Positions 8,789-16,480 of a DNA stretch of 64,000 nt are shown in pieces (position 1 is the stretch's first letter; each line of letters opens with the position of its first letter). Source of the stretch: an uncultured Chloroflexota bacterium. GTDB taxonomy: Bacteria > Chloroflexota > Anaerolineae > Aggregatilineales > Phototrophicaceae. The stretch lies in assembly GCA_937974245.1 (NCBI GenBank), contig CALJKV010000022.1, positions 1 through 64,000 on the forward strand. Direction: 5' to 3'. A program made the translations under genes and the position numbers. Below the pieces are notes generated by a model. It was not told the origin of the DNA. It did no database searches and was given only the letters and a program-made list of their open reading frames with translations.

Positions 8789-9711
8789 GATGCTTGCTCT
8801 CCGTGATTACCGTAGAACGCCAGGAAAATCTCTTCCAGCGTAGGTTCTTTGGTCTGTATGCTGGCTATGTAGTGACCTTCTACCGCTCGCAGCAGGGGGT
8901 CAAAATCGCCACTCAGCCGGACTTTCAGGCTGTGGTTCTCGGCGGTGACTTCGGTCACACCCGGTACCTGGGCGACGACCTCCGGCGCGACGGCTTCACG
9001 GAAATGCAGTGTCACCCACTGGAAGTTGGTATGCGTTAGGTCGTCCACCCGTTCAACCGCCTTGAGTTCGCCATTTCGCAGGATGCCCACCCGGTCACAG
9101 ATGGCTTGCACTTCTCCCAACACATGCGATGAGAGAAACACGGTGCGTCCTGTAGCGCGGGCTTCGCGCATCATCTGGTTGAAGGTCTGCTGGAGCAGGG
9201 GGTCTAGGCCGCCGGTTGGTTCATCTAGAATCAGCAGGTCGGGCTTGTGCATCATGGAGACAACTAATCCTAGTTTACGCCGGTTGCCGGATGAATACGC
9301 CCGCACTTTCTTGGAGAAGTCCAGGTCGAGCTGTTCGGCCAATTCGTTGGCGTGTTTGACCATACGGCCATCATCCCCACGCACACTGGCAACGTAATTG
9401 ACGACCTGCTTCCCGGTCAGGTGCTTCCACAGGCTGAGTTCACCGGGCAAAAAGCCGATACGTTGATGCAGCACGACACTATTCAGATTGGCGTCCTGGC
9501 CGAAGATATTGGCACGTCCCCTGGTCGGGCGAATCAGATCGAGAAGCAGGCGAATTGTCGTCGTTTTACCGGCGCCGTTTGGTCCCAGGAAGCCGAAGAT
9601 TTCGCCAGGCTGCACACTAAGATTCAGGTCTTTTAGTGCGACAACCGCTTCTTTGCCTGTTTTGTACACTTTTGTGAGATTGTCCGTCTGAATGACGGGA
9701 ATTGCCGCCAT
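8785..9711 (-). CDS. ABC transporter ATP-binding protein (ABC-2 exporter)
   Basis: 308-residue nucleotide-binding subunit. Walker A is GPNGAGKTT, the Q-loop follows at about residue 90 (QRIGFLPGE), the signature is YSSGNRRKLGL (a degenerate LSGGQ as often seen in DrrA/CcmA-like exporters), Walker B is LLILDEPTGGLDP, and the switch His is in FLSSHVLGEV. A C-terminal accessory region of about 80 residues follows, typical of the DrrA-type group. It lies five bases after tetR and overlaps the first permease, so the block is a TetR-led operon. Confidence 0.92.
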   Translation of the reverse strand: MAAIPVIQTDNLTKVYKTGKEAVVALKDLNLSVQPGEIFGFLGPNGAGKTTTIRLLLDLIRPTRGRANIFGQDANLNSVVLHQRIGFLPGELSLWKHLTGKQVVNYVASVRGDDGRMVKHANELAEQLDLDFSKKVRAYSSGNRRKLGLVVSMMHKPDLLILDEPTGGLDPLLQQTFNQMMREARATGRTVFLSSHVLGEVQAICDRVGILRNGELKAVERVDDLTHTNFQWVTLHFREAVAPEVVAQVPGVTEVTAENHSLKVRLSGDFDPLLRAVEGHYIASIQTKEPTLEEIFLAFYGNHGEQAS

Positions 9712-9716
9712 AATGA

Positions 9717-10451
9717 TTACTCCTTTTTCTGTTCATGGTTTGATTGTTGAGACGGCGTGAACTGCATTTTGGCTGCTTCGGTCACCTGCCGGATAATCTG
9801 TTTTCCCGCGGCCTGGCTGGCTTCGTCTGGCGTCCCATAGGCGCGGTTGAGCATGTCAGCTGTTTCCTCAATGACCCTCAGGAAATCCGGCGCTTCATCC
9901 GGGGAGACGATCTCATCCACCTTAACCAGACCATACGCGATGCTGCTCATCAGGTATGCCACCACATCCGGGTCGGCGTCTTCTCGCAGCGCCCCTGCCT
10001 GCTGCATCAAACGCAGGAAGTCCTTGCCCATGATGAACTTTTGGCGGATCAACTCGGCCTCTTGCCGGGTCAGGAAGTCGCCCAGGATACGACGGTCACG
10101 GGTGAATAACGCCCGCATGAACGGATGCGCGTGCAGACCGGCCAGCGAATACTTGTACATGCTGAACAAAGAGCCTCCGTCAGGGGCAGCCTCCAGCTGT
10201 GAAATCCAGGTTTCAGCATAGCTCCAGACTTCGCGCCAGATGAGTGCCTGAAAGAGTTCATCTTTGCTTTTCCAGTGCAGGTAGATCGCCCCTTTTGAGA
10301 CTCGCGCCTGATGGGCGATGTCGCTGACCGTTGTTTTGTCGTAACCATAGTGCAGCACCAGGCTGGATGCCGCATCAAGGATGCGATTTTCGCGCTCTGT
10401 ATTCGGGTTGTTGTTGTCACCAGTCAAAATCGCTCGCCAATCCTTTCGCAT
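9717..10451 (-). CDS. TetR family transcriptional regulator
   Basis: 244 residues. The N-terminal DNA-binding domain (about residues 20-68) shows the TetR helix-turn-helix pattern: ILDAASSLVLHYGYDKTTVSDIAHQARVSKG then AIYLHWKSKDEL. The rest is the variable ligand-binding and dimerisation region, with a charged tail. It is the first gene of the ABC exporter operon and almost certainly represses it; a 24-bp imperfect palindrome lies 11 bases upstream of its ATG. No clear Shine-Dalgarno sequence precedes the ATG, so the message may be leaderless or start close to the codon. Confidence 0.88.
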   Translation of the reverse strand: MRKDWRAILTGDNNNPNTERENRILDAASSLVLHYGYDKTTVSDIAHQARVSKGAIYLHWKSKDELFQALIWREVWSYAETWISQLEAAPDGGSLFSMYKYSLAGLHAHPFMRALFTRDRRILGDFLTRQEAELIRQKFIMGKDFLRLMQQAGALREDADPDVVAYLMSSIAYGLVKVDEIVSPDEAPDFLRVIEETADMLNRAYGTPDEASQAAGKQIIRQVTEAAKMQFTPSQQSNHEQKKE

Positions 10452-10461
10452 TGTGACCGTA

Positions 10462-10485
10462 TGACCAAAAATGCATATCTGGTCA
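10462..10485. promoter_or_regulatory. Likely TetR operator palindrome
   Basis: Half-sites TGACCA (10462-10467) and TGGTCA (10480-10485) flank a centre ATGCAT. Over 24 bases, 10 of 12 positions are symmetric. The location, 11 to 34 bases upstream of the tetR ATG, fits an autoregulatory operator overlapping the promoter. This is an inference from symmetry and position. Confidence 0.6.
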
Positions 10486-10503
10486 AATAGTACGCTCGTT
10501 TAG

Positions 10504-10530
10504 AAAAAAAATACCCCCAATTATTGGGGG
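10504..10530 (-). terminator. Intrinsic terminator of the AIM24 gene
   Basis: CCCCCAA (10514-10520) pairs with TTGGGGG (10524-10530) around a three-base loop. On the minus strand it is followed by eight T residues (complement of A at 10504-10511). It lies about 60 bases after the stop of the gene ending at 10589. Confidence 0.75.
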
Positions 10531-10588
10531 GTAGAGAACGGATTTCACACCATCGAAAGCAGGATAGGTAAGGCCAATTTGGTTTGAT

Positions 10589-11263
10589 CTACGATGACTT
10601 TGACGGTATCTTAGGCAGCAACCAGCCCAGGAAAGCTTCTTCTGAGCGGCTTTGCATCAGCACCCGGCCCGGCCCGGTAAGTTCGCATACCAGCCCCTCG
10701 CCACCGAGCAACGTGGACTTCCAGCTTCCGGCCTTGCGCACCTGGAAGCCAACTGATACATCAAAACCGACGATATGTCCGGTGTCCACCGTGTAGGTTT
10801 GCCCGGCGGACAGCACGCGCTCTTCAATAGCACCGTAAGACGCAATGACGATCTTGCCGCGCCCGCTGACCTTGAGCAGGATCAGCCCGCCGCCGCCAAA
10901 GAAGCCTTTCGCGCCGCCCCACTTGGAGTCGAACAGTACGTTCATTTCGCTGGCGACATAGCCGCCGCTGCGCAGCAGAAATTCTTCCCCACTGATTTCC
11001 AGGACGCGCATATCACCTGGCAGGGAAGGGGCAACAGTCATTTCCCCACCCTGCGCCGGGGCAGTATAGGTGTTCTGGAAGAAGCTCTCCCCACCAACGA
11101 CTCGCTTGAGTCCGCCCAAGAATCCTCCTTCGGCTTTGGTTTCCACGGTCACGCCGGCACTGTAACTGACCATTGCCCCTGGTTCAACCTTGACCTCTTC
11201 GCTGGAGGATAAAGTGAGTACGCCCAACGAAAAAGCCGGTTGATGTTTGATTGTAACGTCCAT
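10589..11263 (-). CDS. AIM24/TIGR00266 family protein
   Basis: 224 residues, soluble, beta-rich and glycine-rich. The family pattern is clear: an opening with VEPGAMVSYSAGV, the glycine loop GGFLGGLKRVVGGESFF, then SGGYVASE, a second glycine loop GGAKGFFGGGGL and a late VDTGHIVGFD. This family of double-psi or jelly-roll-like proteins is widespread in bacteria and shares a fold with mitochondrial AIM24; its biochemical role is not settled. The message probably ends at the hairpin at 10514-10530. Confidence 0.88.
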   Translation of the reverse strand: MDVTIKHQPAFSLGVLTLSSSEEVKVEPGAMVSYSAGVTVETKAEGGFLGGLKRVVGGESFFQNTYTAPAQGGEMTVAPSLPGDMRVLEISGEEFLLRSGGYVASEMNVLFDSKWGGAKGFFGGGGLILLKVSGRGKIVIASYGAIEERVLSAGQTYTVDTGHIVGFDVSVGFQVRKAGSWKSTLLGGEGLVCELTGPGRVLMQSRSEEAFLGWLLPKIPSKSS

Positions 11264-11454
11264 GAGTTGTGTCTCCCTTTGTACATCATTGCCAGAAAAC
11301 TGCTGTATGGTATAGATCCGCTAATCGGCACCAGCACTATATCCAGTATAGTCAAAATCGCGGAAAAGGTTGAACAAACTAAACGATTCTTGACGATTGG
11401 GAATCAAAAGCGGGTACAACTCATGCAGTCATGCCCGCCTGTCACACAAATGAA

Positions 11455-11691
11455 TTACGATTGTTGGCGCTGTAAGGAAGGCTGCGCCGCTTCATCGTGC
11501 CCCTGTTGGGAAGGCTGCTGAAGCCGTTCCCCGACGTTAATCAGCCCTTGCCCCATCCAGACTAACGCATTATCGTAAATTGCGTGCTGGCGCGGGAGTT
11601 CCTGGGCCAATCGTGCTTGGTTGGCTTCCTTTTCATATTCCTGTCGTTTGAGCCGTTGCAGATCATAGTCGTAAGTTGTTAAAGGCCACAT
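11455..11691 (-). CDS. Small Gln-rich charged protein, unknown
   Basis: 78 residues, preceded by AGGAG about nine bases before the ATG, which supports it as a real gene. The N-terminal half is a likely amphipathic helix (YDLQRLKRQEYEKEANQAR), and the C-terminal 25 residues are rich in Gln and likely disordered. No family was recognised and no membrane segment is present. The 190 bp between it and the AIM24 gene upstream of 11455 contains nothing recognisable. Confidence 0.55.
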   Translation of the reverse strand: MWPLTTYDYDLQRLKRQEYEKEANQARLAQELPRQHAIYDNALVWMGQGLINVGERLQQPSQQGHDEAAQPSLQRQQS

Positions 11692-11804
11692 AGAGCAGAC
11701 TCCTGTCGGTCATGGTGCGGTTATGGAACTATACGGATAATGGTGGGCAAACGTTGCTCACCCCGCAGGGTTTGCCGGACACCAATCAGGAGACTGGACG
11801 ATAC

Positions 11805-12833
11805 CTAAGATTCCACCGATTGCGTGCTGATGTCGCGGCCAGGACGTAAGACTTTTTCGTAGCGGTCAAACTGGCGGGCGACATGCATTCCAGCCTTTTC
11901 ATAGAGGCGGGTCGCCCCGGTCAGGCTGCTGGCATCCACCCCTAGCCCGGCACGCTGCTTGCCGATCCCCTGGAATGCGGCGAATGAGTGTTGCAGAAGC
12001 GCCAGTGCCACCCCTTTGCGCCGCCAGGGACGACGGACACCCAGAGTTCCTACCCAGCCCATCTCCGGGTCACGGGTCGTTTTGGAATAGCACAGCGACA
12101 TACCGGCAATATCATCACCTTCCATCGCAATAAACCACAGCGCCGGGTCGAAGTCCGCGTCGCTACTGATGAAATGCTGCCAGCGTTTGACCGTCTCGTC
12201 TAACGGCTGTGCGACAAAGCCCCAATGGTCAGTGAAAGACTCGTTCACCGCGGCCAGAATCGCTCGAAAATCGCCATCCGTGCCATCATAACTGCGGACC
12301 GTGATACCTGCCGGCCAGTGGGTTTGCACGGCTCCGCCGTTCAGTTCGATTTCCATCGTATAAAAACTTCGCTTCTTCTCCATGCCACAGCCTGCCATCA
12401 ATCGGTGTGCAGGGGCGTACGTGCTCGGTGTCCCCGCGCCGATTACGACTCTGATATCGGGCGGTACACGGTTTACTGCCTGACGGGCGCGGTCTTCTGC
12501 CCAGGCCATCAGATAACTGGCAACCCCTTCACCCTCATAGTCCGGGTGGGTTCGTCCCCATACCCAAATGTTCACCGGAAGCGGCATGTTATCCCAGACC
12601 TCGACATATCCGGCAAGATCGCCGTTCGGCGCGAAAACGACTCTTGTCGAGTCTTCAAGTTTCCAGTCCGGTGACCCCCATTCAGTGCGGGTTTCATCCA
12701 CATCGTGGTCGTTCACACCGGACATTACCTGGGAACAGGCATTCAGCAAATTCGTCACGATTTCTGCGTCATCCATTGCCGCCGGGCGGACAATGAACCC
12801 TTCTTTCAATTCGATCTGTGCCTCAATTTGCAT
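11805..12833 (-). CDS. Tandem-GNAT N-acetyltransferase (two GNAT domains)
   Basis: 342 residues from the ATG at 12833, which has GGAG seven bases upstream. Domain 1 (about residues 10-165) includes the acetyl-CoA loop HPDYEGEGVASYLM. Domain 2 (about 180-325) includes GTLGVRRPWRRKGVALALL and a C-terminal ATRLYEKAGM segment. Two-domain GNATs of this kind include mycothiol synthase-like and aminoglycoside-acetyltransferase-like enzymes, where often only one domain is catalytic; here domain 2 has the better R/Q-x-x-G-x-A/G motif. Substrate unknown. A promoter with TTGTAA and TATCAT spaced by 17 bases lies upstream. Confidence 0.85.
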   Translation of the reverse strand: MQIEAQIELKEGFIVRPAAMDDAEIVTNLLNACSQVMSGVNDHDVDETRTEWGSPDWKLEDSTRVVFAPNGDLAGYVEVWDNMPLPVNIWVWGRTHPDYEGEGVASYLMAWAEDRARQAVNRVPPDIRVVIGAGTPSTYAPAHRLMAGCGMEKKRSFYTMEIELNGGAVQTHWPAGITVRSYDGTDGDFRAILAAVNESFTDHWGFVAQPLDETVKRWQHFISSDADFDPALWFIAMEGDDIAGMSLCYSKTTRDPEMGWVGTLGVRRPWRRKGVALALLQHSFAAFQGIGKQRAGLGVDASSLTGATRLYEKAGMHVARQFDRYEKVLRPGRDISTQSVES

Positions 12834-12868
12834 TCTAAACTCCGTGAACCCTTGTGAACCCTCAATAT

Positions 12869-12897
12869 ATGATAATAGACTTTTAAAGACTTTACAA
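12869..12897 (-). promoter_or_regulatory. Promoter for the tandem GNAT gene
   Basis: On the minus strand, TTGTAA (plus 12892-12897) and TATCAT (plus 12869-12874) are spaced by 17 bases, 36 bases upstream of the ATG. Between it and the start there is a tandem 9-base repeat (GTGAACCCT on the plus strand, 12844-12852 and 12854-12862). Confidence 0.45.
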
Positions 12898-12960
12898 CCC
12901 CTTTTCGGATAATGTCTTACTGAATGCCATGTTGGTGTTACACACCTCAAAGCCCGCTGA

Positions 12961-13149
12961 CTAGTAAAAGGCGACGTTGCCTACTTCTTCCGCTCCAGTC
13001 ATCACAGTGACGGTCTTCATGTTCCACCAGACGAGGTTGCCGGGGTGAATTTGGCCGGAGAAGGGCGATACACGTTTACCTTCCACCAGTAAGTGTTTCA
13101 TTCTGACGAGGTCGTTTTCACCCGCGTAAGGGTGCGGCACTTGCTTCAT
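12961..13149 (-). CDS. Small hypothetical protein
   Basis: 62 residues, soluble, with no recognised family. It contains a VRMKHLLVEGKRVSPFSGQIHPGN segment of alternating strands that looks like a small beta domain. An AAGGA sequence lies about 12 bases before the ATG, slightly far. It is divergent from the membrane protein gene at 13323, with a structured 173-bp region between them. Confidence 0.45.
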   Translation of the reverse strand: MKQVPHPYAGENDLVRMKHLLVEGKRVSPFSGQIHPGNLVWWNMKTVTVMTGAEEVGNVAFY

Positions 13150-13194
13150 GGTTTTCCATATCCTTTGCCTAATATTGTTTTACATTCTTGCAGG

Positions 13195-13231
13195 GCAACA
13201 CATCTAAAACGAGACGTTTTTCGTGTGTTGC
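13195..13231. promoter_or_regulatory. Long two-part palindrome in a divergent intergenic region
   Basis: Outer arms GCAACACA (13195-13202) and TGTGTTGC (13224-13231) and inner arms AAAACG (13206-13211) and CGTTTT (13215-13220) pair around the loop AGA, with a 3x3 internal mismatch. No T tract follows on either strand, so an operator or a 5' leader structure is more likely than a terminator. Confidence 0.5.
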
Positions 13232-13322
13232 TGCATAGACATTCGTCCATTCTAAGGTATACTGAAACAATCATTGAACCTTCGTGTAAAAACACTTGTA
13301 TAAACAGTACCGGTAAACATCC

Positions 13323-14189
13323 ATGCAGGAATACCCCTCGGATATGATTGCTGAAAAAACAACCACACCCCACATGAAGTTGGGCGAGATACTGGAAGAC
13401 TATAATGAAGATGTAGACCGTCGCTTGCCAGAATGGGCTCGTCGGTCTAATCCGATAGTGCGGCGGCACCTGGGACGCTATTGGAAAACACTGCTCCCGG
13501 AGCCTGCTTTTCTACTCAAGGTCATTCTGGTAGAGGCCGTCATAATTGCGCTGACTCTACCATTTCCGGTTTTGATTGACCTTACCTTGCCAGCCATTAC
13601 CGCCTCGATTCTGTTATTCCCGGTGGCATTGTACGGCTACGCTTACCTGCTGTTGGCTGTTGGTTCGAATGCGGCTACTTCAATTGTCATCGAAACCCAG
13701 AACGATACAGTGACGCTGTTACGGACTATTCCGACCCCGCTGACACAAATCCTCGCCAGCAAAGTCGCGGCGGCGTTATGGCGGCAGGTGGAAAACCTCA
13801 CTATCCTGATAATGGCAATATCCATTATGGGGCTGCCGCTCATCATCTCACATTATGCAACCATTTACCCACTGGTCGAGTATCCGATTGTTTCTCGGGT
13901 GGCGATGATCCTCAGCGTCGTAATCTCTCTCATTCGCCTGGTCTTAGAACCCTTCATGATTGGTGCAATCGGGATGATGGCAGGCGCGACGTTGCCAACA
14001 CGCTCTTCTGCCGTGATTACCACTGTCCTGATCGGTTTCTTCTATTTTTTGGCGATCAATATGGCGCGACTGGTGCCGATGCCCTGGCCGCTGCATTATA
14101 TCGTTGACTTTGTGCTGCCGGTTGTTCTCCCTGTGCTGATTACCTGGGTGGGCTTCCGCACGACGGAATACCTGCTCGCTCGTAACTGA
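13323..14189 (+). CDS. Multi-pass membrane protein, ABC-2-like
   Basis: About 288 residues; an alternative start is the ATG at 13344, since neither has a well spaced ribosome site. The N-terminal 55 residues are cytosolic and charged (EDYNEDVDRRLPEW). About six membrane helices follow, in pairs, with a cytosolic IETQNDTVTLLRTIPTPLTQILASK segment. That segment resembles the coupling loop of ABC-2 type permeases, so this may be a permease without a local ATPase. No ABC ATPase is adjacent. The pentapeptide-repeat gene begins 13 bp downstream and is probably in the same transcript. Confidence 0.7.
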   Translation: MQEYPSDMIAEKTTTPHMKLGEILEDYNEDVDRRLPEWARRSNPIVRRHLGRYWKTLLPEPAFLLKVILVEAVIIALTLPFPVLIDLTLPAITASILLFPVALYGYAYLLLAVGSNAATSIVIETQNDTVTLLRTIPTPLTQILASKVAAALWRQVENLTILIMAISIMGLPLIISHYATIYPLVEYPIVSRVAMILSVVISLIRLVLEPFMIGAIGMMAGATLPTRSSAVITTVLIGFFYFLAINMARLVPMPWPLHYIVDFVLPVVLPVLITWVGFRTTEYLLARN

Positions 14190-14202
14190 TAGGCTGAGGG
14201 TT

Positions 14203-14811
14203 ATGTTTGACGGTTTATTCGGCAACCTCAAGAACAGACTTATCACCCAACTGGGCAGTGACAATAACCATGTAGCGGTTGGGGCGGCCAAGAAACTGCG
14301 TGCCAAAGGCTGGTTTCGTGATGGCACGCTCAAAGGGATCAATCTCCGGTCGGCTAATCTCCATGGGGCTGAACTGGCACGTGCGAATATGGAAGGTGCG
14401 ATTCTCCAAGGCGCGATTCTCGTCAAAGCCTACCTGGGCGAAACCAACTTGCAGGCCGCCGATCTGCGTGAAGCTGACCTGCGCGAAGCCAACCTGCGCG
14501 AAGTCAACCTTCAGGAAGCTAACCTCCGCGGTGCGAACCTGGCAGAGACATACCTGGCAGTTTCCAATCTGCATCGTGCCGATTTGAGCGGTGCCAGCCT
14601 GCAGGGAAGTAATCTGTGGCAGACCCGTCTTTCCGGCGTGAATCTGCGCGATGCGAATCTGTTGGGCGCGACGATCTACCGGGTCGTTTTCGATGAGCGT
14701 ACCATCCTGCCCGACGGTGAACCCTGGCTGCCGGATACAGATATGGGGCGCTTTACCGATCCCAATCATCCCCATTATTGGCGTTTACATGTTAATGGCC
14801 GGGGCGAATAA
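14203..14811 (+). CDS. Pentapeptide-repeat protein
   Basis: 202 residues. After a 45-residue non-repeat N-terminus, residues about 47-165 form some 22 tandem A(D/N)LxX repeats (for example ADLREADLREANLREVNL), which fold as a right-handed quadrilateral beta helix. The C-terminal tail (about 165-202) is Pro/Trp-rich and non-repetitive. Members of the family mimic DNA or act as scaffolds; some protect gyrase, but nothing here indicates that. Located 13 bp after the membrane protein gene. Confidence 0.88.
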   Translation: MFDGLFGNLKNRLITQLGSDNNHVAVGAAKKLRAKGWFRDGTLKGINLRSANLHGAELARANMEGAILQGAILVKAYLGETNLQAADLREADLREANLREVNLQEANLRGANLAETYLAVSNLHRADLSGASLQGSNLWQTRLSGVNLRDANLLGATIYRVVFDERTILPDGEPWLPDTDMGRFTDPNHPHYWRLHVNGRGE

Positions 14812-14897
14812 CCGCGCCGCCAAGCTCCGTCTTGCCACCTCAACATTTTGCGGATAGAGTAAAGCTAACTTGTTCATCCACCGGAGATGTTATTTTT

Positions 14898-15248
14898 ATG
14901 ACTGAACTCGCAAAGGTTTTTGAAATTAAAGAATATATGGTCATCTGGCGGCAGCTGGAAGAACAGGATTTTCACGGCCAGACTATTCGTGTCCGCGCCC
15001 TCATCCGGTGTACCGGCGGTGAATACGCGATGGACGTTTACTTCCTGGATGATGACAGCCCTGTCCCCGCCCCGTTATATGAGATCGAACAGAAAAAAGG
15101 GTTTATGTTCCTTAGCGTCCGCGATCTATTCGCTTTTGTGGATATTCTGCGGAACGAACGCCCTATCTACGGCCATCTGCGCGGGGATCGCCCGGAATGG
15201 ATGAGCATCACCACCGGTAAAGAGCCGGTTGGCGAAGGGGAAGGCTAA
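14898..15248 (+). CDS. Hypothetical protein, 116 residues
   Basis: Start at the ATG 14898, with GGAG about 10 bases upstream. The protein looks like a compact alpha/beta domain with alternating strands (IRVRALIRC, YAMDVYFLDD) and a helix (LSVRDLFAFVDIL). No signal peptide or membrane segment, and no family recognised. It is the last gene of the cluster before a hairpin at 15306-15327. Confidence 0.6.
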   Translation: MTELAKVFEIKEYMVIWRQLEEQDFHGQTIRVRALIRCTGGEYAMDVYFLDDDSPVPAPLYEIEQKKGFMFLSVRDLFAFVDILRNERPIYGHLRGDRPEWMSITTGKEPVGEGEG

Positions 15249-15271
15249 GGCAGATCATTCCGTTTTCCGGC

Positions 15272-15287
15272 AATAATTGGAATTATT
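15272..15287. repeat. Perfect AT-rich inverted repeat
   Basis: AATAATT (15272-15278) and AATTATT (15281-15287) are perfectly inverted around GG. It lies 24 bases after the stop at 15248 and just before a stronger hairpin, so it could be part of a terminator region or a protein-binding site. Confidence 0.35.
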
Positions 15288-15305
15288 CCACCAATTTTTA
15301 GTCAT

Positions 15306-15327
15306 AATCCCCCATCGTTGGGGGATT
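15306..15327 (+). terminator. Hairpin terminator after the 116-residue gene
   Basis: AATCCCCCA (15306-15314) pairs perfectly with TGGGGGATT (15319-15327) around a four-base loop. The following T run is short (one further T, then TATG), so termination strength is uncertain. Confidence 0.5.
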
Positions 15328-15379
15328 TATGATTCAGGATTCATACCTTCTGGCAAAAACAGAAGCCCAACTCATACCT

Positions 15380-15385
15380 TATAAT
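15380..15385 (+). promoter_or_regulatory. Candidate -10 element for the HEPN-FHA gene
   Basis: A perfect TATAAT lies 150 bases upstream of the FHA gene start and 40 bases upstream of the 36-codon leader frame. The -35 region is poor. Confidence 0.35.
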
Positions 15386-15424
15386 GAGCATACCGGATTG
15401 CTGTTGTCGTAGGATACAGAGGGC

Positions 15425-15535
15425 ATGATGGAAGTCGCGATTTCTACACAATTGGTGACACAATACTCATTTTGCGGCAGGGGTAGCAGTGCAGGTTGTG
15501 TGACTGCCTGCTTGACCTTTGAAAGGATCAATTGA
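15425..15535 (+). CDS. Possible 36-residue leader peptide coupled to the HEPN-FHA gene
   Basis: An open frame of 36 codons runs from ATG 15425 (or 15428) to TGA 15533-15535. The stop overlaps the ATG of the HEPN-FHA gene by one base (TGATG), the classic termination-reinitiation arrangement. The peptide has three Cys (positions 17, 25, 29) in its C-terminal half. A GAGGG motif lies just upstream of the first ATG. It could equally be a chance frame in a 5' leader. Confidence 0.3.
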   Translation: MMEVAISTQLVTQYSFCGRGSSAGCVTACLTFERIN

Positions 15536-16476
15536 TGACCGAAGAGCAACAAATTCGTATCTATATTGACACCCTGTTATGCCTTGTTAAAGATGGTCTT
15601 GCCCGCCCGATTCTGGGTGCTTATAAGCAAACCTACAGCAAATCCAATTATATGTGGCATGTGCGCAGCGCCCTTAAGAATGACAAATACGGCATGAATG
15701 GTGGGCTGTTCAAGAGTGAAGATATCCTGGTTGACCAGCTTGAACCGTTGTCCTGGCTTCGGCTGATGCATCGCCGTTGGAAGCCGCTTTTCCAGGGCAA
15801 GTTAGGCAAAAATGGACGCAAATACCTGGATGTGCTGTTCACCGCTCGTAACCGCTGGGCGCATCACGAGTTTATTTCATTGGATGATGCAATCGAAGTT
15901 GCAGAAGCTACGATTTTTATGCTGGATGCCTACCGCGCTAAAGAAGTTGAAGGTGCCAGAGATGTGTACCAGGCATTATTGGAACTGCAGCGACAGTGGG
16001 TGACGGATCAGGAACAAGCCGGGCACACGGAAGCCGAAATGGTGGCGAAGAACGAGGAACCAGCAGCACCGCTGAATATCGTGCCGCTGCTCAAACCCGC
16101 GCCCCCGACGAATGGGCTGGATGGGGTTACAATTGGCCTTGAGCCGATCGCGTTGGCTGGGCGCTTTTGCTTACAGATTATTGAGCCGGAAAACCAACCG
16201 CGTATAGAATATTTACCTGATAGTTTTCAGCATATCATTATCGGGCGTGGTGCAGATTGCACGGTGCAGATCAACGATGGGCAGGCATCACGCTCGCACT
16301 TCATGTTGGAACAAGGCACGAGCAAAAGCCTGATTATCACTGACTTAACCAGTCGCAATGGGACTTATTTCAAGGGGAAACGCCTGCCGGATAGCCAGCC
16401 GGTGCGCTGGTTCGTTGGTCAGCAGATTCAGGTGGGGCGCACGATTCTGATTCTGCGTTACGATACCGAGTTATAG
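15535..16476 (+). CDS. HEPN (Swt1-type) and FHA domain fusion protein
   Basis: 313 residues from the ATG at 15535 (AAAGGA eight bases upstream). Residues about 5-140 match the all-helical Swt1-type HEPN domain with the nuclease motif RNRWAH (Arg105, Asn106, His110), followed by a Glu/Ala-rich linker (about 155-200). Residues about 208-310 are an FHA domain with all core residues: GRG at 237-239, SRSH at 252-255, and SRNGT at 273-277. FHA domains bind phosphothreonine; HEPN domains with R-N-x-x-x-H are commonly RNases. A phosphorylation-tuned RNase is therefore a reasonable inference, not a demonstrated fact. The gene converges with the epimerase at 16481, four bases apart. Confidence 0.85.
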   Translation: MTEEQQIRIYIDTLLCLVKDGLARPILGAYKQTYSKSNYMWHVRSALKNDKYGMNGGLFKSEDILVDQLEPLSWLRLMHRRWKPLFQGKLGKNGRKYLDVLFTARNRWAHHEFISLDDAIEVAEATIFMLDAYRAKEVEGARDVYQALLELQRQWVTDQEQAGHTEAEMVAKNEEPAAPLNIVPLLKPAPPTNGLDGVTIGLEPIALAGRFCLQIIEPENQPRIEYLPDSFQHIIIGRGADCTVQINDGQASRSHFMLEQGTSKSLIITDLTSRNGTYFKGKRLPDSQPVRWFVGQQIQVGRTILILRYDTEL

Positions 16477-16480
16477 GCGA

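Noticed and set aside
11240..11521. Plus-strand 93-codon frame with several Cys
   Set aside because: It overlaps the ends of two better supported minus-strand genes, has no ribosome site and no domain.
13146..13469. Minus-strand 107-codon frame between divergent genes
   Set aside because: It overlaps the start of the membrane protein gene, has no recognised domain and lacks a ribosome site; the palindrome at 13195 lies inside it.
14215..14775. Long minus-strand open frame with repetitive Gln/Val/Gly composition
   Set aside because: It lies antisense to the pentapeptide-repeat gene and its periodicity is a reflection of that gene's repeats. It has no ribosome site and no recognised domain.
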